From: Cohnella silvisoli
GTDB taxonomy: Bacteria > Bacillota > Bacilli > Paenibacillales > Paenibacillaceae
Assembly (NCBI RefSeq): GCF_021190915.1
Contig: NZ_JAIOAP010000003.1
Span: 1 to 64,000 of the forward strand
Direction of reading: 5' to 3'
Length of the DNA stretch: 64,000 nucleotides
Position 1 is the first letter of the stretch. Each line of letters opens with the position of its first letter. The translations under genes and the position numbers were made by a program. Shown one piece after another: positions 17,075 through 25,084 of the stretch. Below the pieces are notes generated by a model. The model made no database searches. It was not told where the DNA came from and saw only the letters and a list, made by a program, of their open reading frames with translations.

Positions 17075-18239
17075 TCTGCTTCCTTCCGCCAAAGCGATCG
17101 AACGCGAGCTGATCGATCTGCGAAGGAAGTTTCATCGGAACCCGGAGCTTAGCTTCGAGGAAGCCGAAACGGCGGCAGCGGTGGCCGAGTTATTGAGCGG
17201 TCTGGGACTTGAAGTGCGAACCGGCATTGGCGGGCACGGCGTCGTAGCCGATCTTACAGGAGACAGGCCGGGACCGCGGATTGCTCTGCGGGCGGATATG
17301 GATGCGCTGCCGATTCAAGAGGAAACCGATCTTCCCTACGCTTCCGAGAAGCCGGGCAAGATGCATGCCTGCGGGCATGATGCACATACGGCGATCTTAT
17401 ATGGTGCGGCCAAGCTGTTGTCGGAACGGAAAGATCAACTGGCCGGCAGCGTCAGGTTTATTTTCCAATCGGCCGAAGAAATCAATGCCGGGGCGAAGGC
17501 GATGATCGAGCAGGGGGTTCTGGAAGGCGTGGACGAAATATTCGGTCTGCATAATCTTCCTACGCTGTCTGCAGGGAAAGCGGGCACTCGGTACGGCGCA
17601 TTGATGGGATCGGTCGACAAATTTGAGTTGACTATCACAGGACAAGGCGGACACGGCGCCATTCCCGATCAATGCATCGACCCTGTCGTCGCTGCTTCGG
17701 CCATCATTTTGTCGCTTCAATCGGCTGTCAGCCGGGAGATTTCTCCGTTCGATCCGGTAGTCGTCACCGTCGGAAGCATTCATGGAGGAGCGTCTTACAA
17801 CGTCATTCCCGAACGGGTAGAGCTGTCCGGAACGGTTAGGACGTTTTCCAAGAGCGTACAGGAGACGATGCCGTCACGGCTGCTAAGGTTAATCAGCGAA
17901 ACGGCCGAGGCTTACCGCTGCAAAGCGGAGCTTCGATATACGCAGCATGTACCGGTGCTTGTCAATCACGATGACCAAGTCCGACATGCTGAGGATGCGA
18001 TCGACCTTATTTTAAGCTCGGAAAACCGGATTGAAGCTAATCCGACGTTGGCAGGAGAAGACTTTTCCGTCTATCTTCAGCATGTGCCCGGATGCTTCTT
18101 CTGGCTGGGATCGGGACCGGAAAATGGGGCGGAGCAAGCTTATGGACTTCATCATCCGAAGTTTTCCATTAACGAGGACTGTTTGGCGGTAGGGGCTTCT
18201 TTGCTGGCGGCGATTTCGATTACTCGGCTGGGAGCTTGA
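17052..18239 (+). CDS. M20 family amidohydrolase (N-acyl-amino acid hydrolase type)
   Basis: 395 residues. Metal and catalytic motifs of the M20D branch are clear: HRNPELSFEE, KMHACGHDAHTAILYGAAKLL, FIFQSAEEINAGAKAMIEQG, GLHNLPTLSAGKAGTRYG, GQGGHGAIPDQCIDPV and the C-terminal GEDFSVYLQHVPGCFFWLG. Enzymes of this branch remove acyl groups from amino acids (hippuricase, IAA-amino-acid hydrolases). The ATG follows GGAGAAGGAGA inside the end of sdaAA. It could release serine or a serine derivative for the dehydratase; this link is inferred from position. Confidence 0.9.
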   Translation: MTTKAISDLLPSAKAIERELIDLRRKFHRNPELSFEEAETAAAVAELLSGLGLEVRTGIGGHGVVADLTGDRPGPRIALRADMDALPIQEETDLPYASEKPGKMHACGHDAHTAILYGAAKLLSERKDQLAGSVRFIFQSAEEINAGAKAMIEQGVLEGVDEIFGLHNLPTLSAGKAGTRYGALMGSVDKFELTITGQGGHGAIPDQCIDPVVAASAIILSLQSAVSREISPFDPVVVTVGSIHGGASYNVIPERVELSGTVRTFSKSVQETMPSRLLRLISETAEAYRCKAELRYTQHVPVLVNHDDQVRHAEDAIDLILSSENRIEANPTLAGEDFSVYLQHVPGCFFWLGSGPENGAEQAYGLHHPKFSINEDCLAVGASLLAAISITRLGA

Positions 18240-18240
18240 G

Positions 18241-18430
18241 GAGCGAGGGCACTTTATTGGCCTCCGCACTGACGCAATACCACTAACTCGCTCAGCCAGG
18301 GCACTTTATTGGCCCTCGTACCGACGTAATACCACTAACTCGCTCCGCCAGGGCACTTTATTGGCCTTCGCACCGTCACAACTCTACTAGCCCGCCGCGC
18401 CGAGGCACTTTATTGGCCTCCGCGGAGAGG
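18241..18430. repeat. Four-unit tandem array, exact 52-bp period (core GGCACTTTATTGGCC)
   Basis: The core GGCACTTTATTGGCC occurs at 18248, 18300, 18352 and 18404, each 52 bp apart, with the rest of the unit also conserved (...ACCACTAACTCGCTC...). Bases flanking the core extend a small stem: AGGGC/GCCCT around unit 2 and GAGGC/GCCTC around unit 4. It lies between the convergent M20 and IclR genes. The same core, in reverse orientation and with the same period, recurs at 36.6 kb. Confidence 0.9.
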
Positions 18431-18465
18431 CGAGTACCGTACGCACACCTTGAGAATTAACCGGT

Positions 18466-19248
18466 TCACTTCACAATAAGGTAACCCAGCTTTTGCGAAA
18501 TCGTGCGGCCGGCTTCCTTCATCGTTGCTGCGATCTCCGCGAGCTGCTCATTAGGAAAACGATGGACGGCACCGGAGATGCTGATTGCGCCTGCGGCTTG
18601 ACCGAACATGTCCAATATAGGAACGCCGATACATCGGGCTCCTTGCGTTATTTCTTCATTATCTACAGCAAAGCCTTGTTCTCTCACAAGCTCAAGCTCC
18701 TTATAAAAGGAGCTTTCTTCCGTTATGGTGTTAGGCGTCAGTCGGGGAAGGCCTTTGGCCTCGATCAATTCCTTTACTTTATCCCCATGGAGGAAAGCGG
18801 TAATGGCCTTGCCTGTAGCGGTAGCATGGAAAGGGGATTTAGAGCCGACCTTGTCCGACATTCGCAGGGCATAGGTTCCTTCAATGATCTCTACGTACAT
18901 AATTTCTTGCTCCATAAGCACGCAGAGGTTGACCGTATCCCCGTATTTTTCGACTAGCTTGTTCATTTCGGACACGGCCGCTTGGCGTAAAGAGCTTCGC
19001 TCGAGCAAGTTTTTCGTGATGACCAACTGCTTGTATCCGAGGCAATATTTGCCGTCTTCTTCGCTGCGGGTGATGAACCCGCGTTTCTCCAGCGTCAAAA
19101 TGATTCGGTACAACGATGATTTCGGTTGATTAACCAGCTCTGCCAGCTCTATCAAGCTCAATGAGTCCCGTGCGGATAGCACCTCGAAAACATCCAACGC
19201 TTTCTCGATGGAGTGGATCGCATAACGATCCTGTTTGTCTTTCTCCAT
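18466..19248 (-). CDS. IclR family transcriptional regulator
   Basis: About 260 residues. The N-terminal winged helix (AIHSIEKALDVFEVLS, SLIELAELVNQPKSSLYRIILTLE) is followed by the IclR effector domain (residues about 85-255) with SPFHATATGKAITAFL and ARCIGVPILDMFGQAAGAISISG. The ATG at 19248 follows GGGGAG at a good distance; the upstream TTG adds five residues. It is the last gene of a four-gene reverse operon (RidA, M20, SDR, IclR) that it probably regulates. Confidence 0.9.
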   Translation of the reverse strand: MEKDKQDRYAIHSIEKALDVFEVLSARDSLSLIELAELVNQPKSSLYRIILTLEKRGFITRSEEDGKYCLGYKQLVITKNLLERSSLRQAAVSEMNKLVEKYGDTVNLCVLMEQEIMYVEIIEGTYALRMSDKVGSKSPFHATATGKAITAFLHGDKVKELIEAKGLPRLTPNTITEESSFYKELELVREQGFAVDNEEITQGARCIGVPILDMFGQAAGAISISGAVHRFPNEQLAEIAATMKEAGRTISQKLGYLIVK

Positions 19249-19263
19249 GAATGCACTCCCCAA

Positions 19264-20022
19264 CTAAGAAAGTTTAATGAGTTGACCTCCGTCAATGACC
19301 ATGCAGTGTCCGGTCATATACCGCGATTCGTCGCTGGCCATGAATAATGCGGCTGAAGCGATCTCTTCCGGCTGCCCCACGCGATTCATCGGTATCGTTT
19401 TCAAGTATTCCGCAATGGCAGGGGGATTGTCAATGAGGGGCTTCGTCAACTGCGTCTCGATAAACCCTGGGCAAAGGGAGTTTACGCGAATGCCGTGCTT
19501 CGCCAGTTCCACGGCCATCGACATCGCAAGCAAATTAATTCCGCCCTTGGCCGCGTTGTAATGGGCTTGATCCGCTTCGGCGGCAAGACCGTTTACGCTC
19601 GACATCTGGATGATGGAGCCGCCGTTTCCGTGCTTGACCATCTCTTGGGCAACGCGTTGGGAGACAAGGAACGTCCCCTTCAAGTTAATGTCCAGATGCC
19701 AGTCCCAGTCTTCCTCTGTAATTTCCAGGAATGACGCTGTACGGTTGACGCCCGCATTGTTCACGAGAACGTCGATTCGGCCCCATTCCTGCAAAGTATT
19801 TTCGACCAACCTGTCTACGTCCGTTCGGAACCGAACATCCGCTTCGATCGCGATGGCTTGGCCGCCTAGGCTCTGTAAATAAGTCGCTGTCTCTTCGAGA
19901 GCTTCTTTACCGAGACCGGCAACGGCGACCTTCGCGCCTTCGGCAGCGAACCGGGTAGCAATCGCCCGACCGATTCCTTGAGAACCTCCCGTTACGAGCG
20001 CTACTTTATCCTTAAGCCTCAT
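19264..20022 (-). CDS. Short-chain dehydrogenase/reductase (classical SDR)
   Basis: 252 residues. NAD(P)-binding TGGSQGIGRAIA at the N-terminus, NNAG, the catalytic Ser in IIQMSSVNG, and YNAAK (catalytic Tyr and Lys) are all present. The C-terminal SRYMTGHCMVIDGGQ closure is typical of FabG-like enzymes. It sits between an M20 peptidase and an IclR gene with tight spacing, so it belongs to a catabolic operon rather than fatty acid synthesis. The substrate is unknown. Confidence 0.9.
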   Translation of the reverse strand: MRLKDKVALVTGGSQGIGRAIATRFAAEGAKVAVAGLGKEALEETATYLQSLGGQAIAIEADVRFRTDVDRLVENTLQEWGRIDVLVNNAGVNRTASFLEITEEDWDWHLDINLKGTFLVSQRVAQEMVKHGNGGSIIQMSSVNGLAAEADQAHYNAAKGGINLLAMSMAVELAKHGIRVNSLCPGFIETQLTKPLIDNPPAIAEYLKTIPMNRVGQPEEIASAALFMASDESRYMTGHCMVIDGGQLIKLS

Positions 20023-20025
20023 TTG

Positions 20026-21342
20026 CTAAACCTCCTCGTTTCCCAAAACTCCACACCAGTCGATGATGATTTCAGCATACCACTGAATAAGTGCTTCATA
20101 AGACGCGATATCGAGAAATTCATCCGCCGCATGCGCGTTGCCGCCGCTCGGTCCGAGCACTAACGCCGGGGTATCGCTGTATAAGTTAAACATAAAGCCG
20201 TCGCAGGCAAAGGGCGATCCTGTCGGAGGTTCCGGGGGGCGGCCAAGGACCTTTGTGCCGGAATTCGTGGTCAACTCCAGAAATCGAGCGGTATTATCGT
20301 CGTTCTTCATTTCGCTGGCGGACAAATAGCGGATTAAGGGCCGAATTTGCGGTTTGCATTTCTGCAGCAACGGATAATTGGCAAGCTGGGAATTATAGAA
20401 TGCCCACAGATCCGCGATAATGCCCTCTCCGGTCATTCCCGGATAACCTTCAATCCAGAAATTGAGCTCTCCGGTTTCGGGAAGCTTTTCTTGCAGCTCG
20501 CGAGTGACGTCTCCGGAAAAAATAGTAAGCAGAGTGACTTCCGCTTTCCGGTCGTGCCACCACGAAGGGACTTCTAGGTTTTCTTTTCGATAATCATTGT
20601 AGGCACGCAACAGATTGGCGAATTCAATCGTCGCCTCAAGCGCGCTTATCAATTCTTCGCCCGCGAAAGCAATTCCGCTTTTGCCGGTAAAGGTAGCCTT
20701 CCAGATCCCGCCGCCGAGATGAGCCGGATAAACCCTCATGTTCGATGGCTCCGGAATGATCGCCATGTCCGGATTCGGACCGCGAAGCCGCCCGGCCAGA
20801 GTGCCGTTGGCGCCACCGTGCTCTTCGTCCACAACGCTTTCGACATATACGTTTCCTGCGATCGGGATGTTAAGATCTTGCAGACATTTGACCGCCATCA
20901 ATGCAGCTGCCATGCCGCCTTTCATATCGTAAGAGCCCCGGCCGTATAATTTGCCGGATTCGACCGTCCCTGAGAAGGGGGGATAAGTCCAAGTTTCGGT
21001 TCCTTCATATACGGTATCGGCATGCCCGGAGAACATTAAGGAACGTCCCGTACCTCCGCCGAAAAATCGTCCGACCACATTCGGACGATTGTCATAGTTG
21101 CGAGTATTCATATAAGCGGTATGTTCCCGCAATCCGGGCACATCGGCAAGATCGTACAAATCTACCTCTGCATTTTGCGCGCTCATCCATTCGGCGAAGT
21201 ACCGTTGGTACTCCGCTTCATGACCGGTGGGAGGATGGTTGACGCTTTCGATTTGCACGAGCTTGGAAGCTAACGCAATCGCTTCCGTCCCGTTTTCCTT
21301 CATCCACCGATTAATCGATAGGGATAGTTCATCGCGGTTCAT
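20026..21342 (-). CDS. M20 family peptidase/deacylase (ArgE/DapE/CPG2-like)
   Basis: About 438 residues. Zinc-site motifs are MFSGHADTVYEG, GRGSYDMKGGMAAALMA and VVDEEHGGANG (bridging Asp and catalytic Glu), with the C-terminal HAADEFLDI. The dimerisation domain lies between about residues 200 and 330. The ATG at 21357 has no room for a ribosome binding site, so the in-frame ATG at 21342 is preferred. It follows RidA at once and precedes the SDR gene. It may remove an acyl or formyl group from an amino-acid-like substrate; RidA would then protect against the enamine or imine products. Confidence 0.87.
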   Translation of the reverse strand: MNRDELSLSINRWMKENGTEAIALASKLVQIESVNHPPTGHEAEYQRYFAEWMSAQNAEVDLYDLADVPGLREHTAYMNTRNYDNRPNVVGRFFGGGTGRSLMFSGHADTVYEGTETWTYPPFSGTVESGKLYGRGSYDMKGGMAAALMAVKCLQDLNIPIAGNVYVESVVDEEHGGANGTLAGRLRGPNPDMAIIPEPSNMRVYPAHLGGGIWKATFTGKSGIAFAGEELISALEATIEFANLLRAYNDYRKENLEVPSWWHDRKAEVTLLTIFSGDVTRELQEKLPETGELNFWIEGYPGMTGEGIIADLWAFYNSQLANYPLLQKCKPQIRPLIRYLSASEMKNDDNTARFLELTTNSGTKVLGRPPEPPTGSPFACDGFMFNLYSDTPALVLGPSGGNAHAADEFLDIASYEALIQWYAEIIIDWCGVLGNEEV

Positions 21343-21362
21343 TGTGGGCTCACCCATCCTTG

Positions 21363-21758
21363 TCAGTCGATTTGTTCCCGCTTGCTGGGTGCATATGCAA
21401 TAACGTCGATTTCTACTAAGTAGGCGCCCATATCAACCGGAGCGGTCGTTCTGGCCGGATAAGGCGCTTTGAACACCTCAGCATACGTCTTGTTATAGCC
21501 CGGGAAGTCTTGGGTTCGACTGACAAAAGCATTGGATTTAATGACATGGTCAAGTGTCAGCCCAGCCTTCTCGAGTATGATTTCAATATTGCGGATGCAC
21601 TGCCGGGTTTGCGCTTCGATCGTATCTCCTACGACCTCTCTCGTTACGGGGTCAACACCTACTTGACCGGACACGTACACGAAATCGCCTGAACGAATGG
21701 CGTGAGAGAACGGAAGCGGAAATTGCGGAGCATTTTCAACATGGATAGCTTTAGACAT
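21363..21758 (-). CDS. ridA: RidA family enamine/imine deaminase
   Basis: 131 residues, the normal size. The family features are FPLPFSHAIRSGDFVYVSGQVG, the NAFVSR segment, and YPARTTAPVDMG, with the arginine that anchors the substrate carboxylate, and a C-terminal VEIDVIAYAP. RidA proteins hydrolyse reactive enamines and imines made by PLP-dependent enzymes. The ATG follows AAAGGATG. It is the first gene of the reverse operon to 18466, so it likely protects that catabolic pathway. Confidence 0.9.
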   Translation of the reverse strand: MSKAIHVENAPQFPLPFSHAIRSGDFVYVSGQVGVDPVTREVVGDTIEAQTRQCIRNIEIILEKAGLTLDHVIKSNAFVSRTQDFPGYNKTYAEVFKAPYPARTTAPVDMGAYLVEIDVIAYAPSKREQID

Positions 21759-21892
21759 GATAGGATCATCCTTTCGATTTTTATTAGCGCCAGAAAGATA
21801 AAATGCATAGGCAAAGTGGGTTTCCTAATTTCACCCGAAGTCGCACCGATGGCCCCAGTAGTCGTACGAGACGTGGAAACTCTAAGTCCAAG

Positions 21893-22074
21893 ATGTATTT
21901 AGTACAGGTGTTTTGCGTGAAACTCGATAAATGTGCCAATCAAAATGTATTTACTACAGGTGTTTTGCTTAAATTATACCGATTCACACCGTTTACTCTA
22001 AATCACCTGTACTTTTTGCAGGTGGATAGGAAGAAAAGCGGAATCTGTATTAATCACCTGTACTTTTTGCAGGT
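21893..22074. repeat. Inverted pair of two-unit hairpin arrays with 51-52 bp period
   Basis: TGTA-TTTAG-TACA (21894-21906) and TGTA-TTTAC-TACA (21946-21958) are 52 bp apart. ACCTGTACTTTTTGCAGGT occurs at 22005-22023 and 22056-22074, 51 bp apart. The last two form a 7-bp stem (one G-U) with the 5-nt loop CTTTT. The first pair is related to the second in reverse orientation (CACCTGTA.TAAATACA). The 440-bp gap between RidA and the next gene holds no other feature I can support. Confidence 0.75.
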
Positions 22075-22201
22075 TGATCCATTAAATAACGGGTGGGCGA
22101 ACCGAACTAGAACAGGGAAACCCCAAAAAGAAATTCTTCCGGATTTGCTCACTCGATAAATAAACCACTGTTCCAAGGACGTTAAGCCGTTTTCTCAACA
22201 G

Positions 22202-23308
22202 TTAACGTATCTTACCCCGAGCATCGACGCTAATCATACGATCTATGTGGTTTCCGCGAACCCCTTGCAACTCGTTGTGCAAGTTCGTCGTCGTGCAGCA
22301 GTGGTTCGGCAGAAACACAAGTTGGTCACCGATTTCGAATTCGATGCCTTCCGGCACGTGCACGTTACCGTGTTCCTCGCTCAGCTTCTCTACATAAACG
22401 CCTGGGTAATCGCGCGAGGTGCCATAACCCGGCACATGTGCACTGACGTCGCTGCTGAAGGTTTTCGAGCCGGCATCGACGATAACGGTTCCCTTCCGCG
22501 GGGTGCTGACGACCGTGGCTACTACGTGCATGGCGCATTCTTCAGGCGTGATGACGCCGATCGCAAGCTGCGCGATGTCTCCGAATACGTATGCTCCCGG
22601 GCGAATTTCCGTCACTCCCTCGACATCGCTTATGTACTTGGAAGTTGGAGTAGAGCCGACGCTTATTTCTTCGATATGTATTCCCGATTGCTCAAGCAAC
22701 TGCTTAGTACGGACAAGTCCTTCCGCTTCTACTCGGGCTGCTTCCCTTACTTGATCCGGCGTTTTTTTGCCATAGGCAAATCCGCCGTGCGTCATTAACC
22801 CGATCACTTGCACATGGGGGAGTTTTGCAATCTCTCGAACGAGCTGCGCCGTTTCTTCACCGGGCTCTTTCCCGCAGCGATTCAATCCGGTATTGACGTC
22901 GATATAGAGCTTGATAACTTTGCCGATCGATTGGCCCAGATCAGACAGCCCTTGCGCTACTTGCACGTTGTCGATGCTGACGATGACGTTAGCACGCTCT
23001 ATCAGCCGAGCCAATCTTCTCAGCTTCACCTCGCCTACGATCGGAAAAGCGACGAGAAAGTCGGCTATGCCTGCATCCGCCAACACTTCGGCTTCCCCTA
23101 GCTTGGCCACCGTAATCCCGCAAGCGCCGTAGCGCATTTGTTCCTGTGCAATCCAAACGCTCTTGTGCGTTTTGAAATGCGGCCGCAGCTTAACGCCGGC
23201 TTGACGCGCCAATTCCGCAGTGTGCCTTAGGTTTCGATCCAAAACATCGAGATCGACCAGTACGGCGGGGGTTTCCAGCTCGGCCCACGGTTGTCGATTT
23301 TGTTGCAC
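22202..23308 (-). CDS. PLP-dependent D-threonine aldolase / D-serine dehydratase-like enzyme (alanine racemase fold)
   Basis: About 368 residues. The PLP lysine is in KLRPHFKTHKSVWIAQEQ, followed by barrel strands such as GLMTHGGFAYG and EISVGSTPTSK. The C-terminal beta domain ends in LVFLPNHCCTTTNLHNEL, where the His-Cys pair is the metal site of the DSD1/D-threonine aldolase group. The GTG at 23308 follows GAGGAGGG at the right distance; the longer frame from 23410 adds non-homologous residues. It cleaves or dehydrates D-beta-hydroxy amino acids. It is downstream of the GntR-SBP fusion gene on the same strand. Confidence 0.88.
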   Translation of the reverse strand: MQQNRQPWAELETPAVLVDLDVLDRNLRHTAELARQAGVKLRPHFKTHKSVWIAQEQMRYGACGITVAKLGEAEVLADAGIADFLVAFPIVGEVKLRRLARLIERANVIVSIDNVQVAQGLSDLGQSIGKVIKLYIDVNTGLNRCGKEPGEETAQLVREIAKLPHVQVIGLMTHGGFAYGKKTPDQVREAARVEAEGLVRTKQLLEQSGIHIEEISVGSTPTSKYISDVEGVTEIRPGAYVFGDIAQLAIGVITPEECAMHVVATVVSTPRKGTVIVDAGSKTFSSDVSAHVPGYGTSRDYPGVYVEKLSEEHGNVHVPEGIEFEIGDQLVFLPNHCCTTTNLHNELQGVRGNHIDRMISVDARGKIR

Positions 23309-23430
23309 GTTTACTCGCCCTCCTCTTGAGGTTTCATCTATCGAAACTAATGTTTCATTTATCTGAATGGTAACTGACGATTTAGGGTTTGTAAATACAA
23401 AAGTTCGCATTTCCCATCGTTTTTACGCTT

Positions 23431-24840
23431 CTACGACAACCGCAATAAATCTGTCGCCTGATCGCATAATGTTTGTTCATCGATCAAGTCGGACCAATAT
23501 TGTTTTAACAAGGATCTCAAAGCGTTGAAGGATGCCATTGATAAATTCAAATCTCGGTGCATGCGATAGGAGGACATCGTTTCACGGAACATAAAAAATC
23601 GCGAAGGGCGATTCATGCCATTCATGCTCAAGGATGGTTCCAAGGGAGTTTCCGCTGCCTGTTTTAATGCAGGTATACTGAGCGTTTTCTCCCGAATGAT
23701 TGTCTGCGCCCTGGGTGATCCCAAGTAGTCGATGAGCAGCATCGCCGCTTCTTTTTGTTTCGAGTTTCGGCTTACCGCTGCTCCGATTACGTTCAGAAGC
23801 GAACGCGGCTCGTAAATATAAGGCAAAGGGGAGACATCGTAATTCAGATTCGAGTCCTTGAAGTCGTTAATGGCCATGTAGGTGGTCAGGATCATGGACA
23901 CTTTTCCTTGCGCGAACAGTTCGTTGACATCGTCGCTGTTTTCGGACAGATAGCGCGGGTAGATATTGCGGTTGTCGATCAACTCTTTGGATAGCCGAAT
24001 GCTCTCCATCAAACGAGTGCCGTTCAGGCGGAACGATCCGTCCGTCTCTGGCTCGAAACGCATGCCGCTCTGCAGCAAAAGGGCGGGCCAACGGTTGTCC
24101 GACAGCAGGTAGAAATACAGCCCATGCCGTTTACCCGGTATGGTCAGCGCAGCCGCATGGGCAACGACGTCATCCCATTTCCAACTTCCGTCCGGTTCGG
24201 GGACATTTGATTGGTGAAAATGGGAGCGGTTATACGCGAGCACAATGGGGGAGAAAATGACCGGCTTGGTCAATAAGCGATGATCATGAACGAATGCTTC
24301 CTGCGTGAAGCGGTACAATTGCGTATCCAGAGTCAATGGTTCCAGCATGTCGGCGCAGCTATTATCTACGATGTGTTGGAAGTCGAGGTTATTCAATGTA
24401 AACGCATCGAGCAGGTCGTTTTCCATATATTCCTTAACGGTGCTCATGTAATCCGTGGTGGATCGCAGCGGCACCTCTTTGACCCGAATTGACGGATGCA
24501 GGCTGTGAAAATCTTCTAAAAGCGACGAAAGACCGAAATCACGCTCGATGGAGGCGCTGTAACCGAATGAAAGCGACACCGAAGCTCTAGAGGCGTTGTC
24601 CGTCACACGGCTGCCTACCCGGTCGACTTTGACGATCAGCCCTTCGCCGACCAGCATATCGAGCCCTTTGCGAACCGACTTGTTGCTTAAATGAAATTGC
24701 TCCGCGAGCTTCATTTCCGAGGGCAACAATTCCCCGGGCGAATAAGCGCCGTGCATAATGTCGGAACGCAAGCGATCGACCATATGCTGCAGGCGGATTT
24801 GAAATGATTTCCGTCCGGCTTGGGAGTGGGTGTTGTCCAT
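23431..24840 (-). CDS. GntR winged-helix regulator fused to a solute-binding-protein domain
   Basis: About 469 residues. Residues 10-80 are a GntR DNA-binding domain (LQHMVDRLRSDIMHGAYSPG, PSEMKLAEQFHLSNKSVRKG). Residues about 95-465 read as a family 1 extracellular solute-binding protein (LEDFHSLHPSIRVKEVPL; FAQGKVSMILTTYMAI; AAMLLIDYLGSPRAQ) but there is no signal peptide or lipobox, so the binding protein acts inside the cell as a sensor. The ATG at 24840 is chosen because the upstream extension is hydrophobic and non-homologous. The promoter region toward 25085 carries repeated TACATCAG elements that it may bind. The ligand is probably a sugar or sugar derivative. Confidence 0.85.
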   Translation of the reverse strand: MDNTHSQAGRKSFQIRLQHMVDRLRSDIMHGAYSPGELLPSEMKLAEQFHLSNKSVRKGLDMLVGEGLIVKVDRVGSRVTDNASRASVSLSFGYSASIERDFGLSSLLEDFHSLHPSIRVKEVPLRSTTDYMSTVKEYMENDLLDAFTLNNLDFQHIVDNSCADMLEPLTLDTQLYRFTQEAFVHDHRLLTKPVIFSPIVLAYNRSHFHQSNVPEPDGSWKWDDVVAHAAALTIPGKRHGLYFYLLSDNRWPALLLQSGMRFEPETDGSFRLNGTRLMESIRLSKELIDNRNIYPRYLSENSDDVNELFAQGKVSMILTTYMAINDFKDSNLNYDVSPLPYIYEPRSLLNVIGAAVSRNSKQKEAAMLLIDYLGSPRAQTIIREKTLSIPALKQAAETPLEPSLSMNGMNRPSRFFMFRETMSSYRMHRDLNLSMASFNALRSLLKQYWSDLIDEQTLCDQATDLLRLS

Positions 24841-24893
24841 GAGATCCAGCCTTTCCGCTGTTTTTACTGTATATCTTACTTGAAAGTATGCGA

Positions 24894-25051
24894 GTTGTAC
24901 ATCAGATTTGGATGGAATAAACAGCAGAAATAATAGGATTGACATCCAAAATAAAAAGTTGATAAGTTAATAAGGGTTAATACATTAAATTGTACATCAG
25001 TTTGGGGCGTATGGGCTGACAATTTAGAAGATATACATCAGCTTGTATGTC
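24894..25051. promoter_or_regulatory. Repeated TGTACATCAG operator candidates
   Basis: GTTGTACATCAG (24894-24905), ATTGTACATCAG (24989-25000) and ATATACATCAGCTTGTATGT (25031-25050) lie in the divergent region between the GntR-SBP fusion and the enolase-superfamily gene. The third copy also forms an ACAT-N8-ATGT palindrome. Three copies of one motif in a 150-bp divergent control region suggest binding by the adjacent regulator. The assignment is inference. Confidence 0.6.
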
Positions 25052-25084
25052 GAATATATCAAAAGCAGGAGGATGGAACGAACG

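Noticed and set aside
22247..22798. 183-codon + strand frame opposite the D-threonine-aldolase-like gene
   Set aside because: Antisense shadow of a gene with clear active-site motifs.
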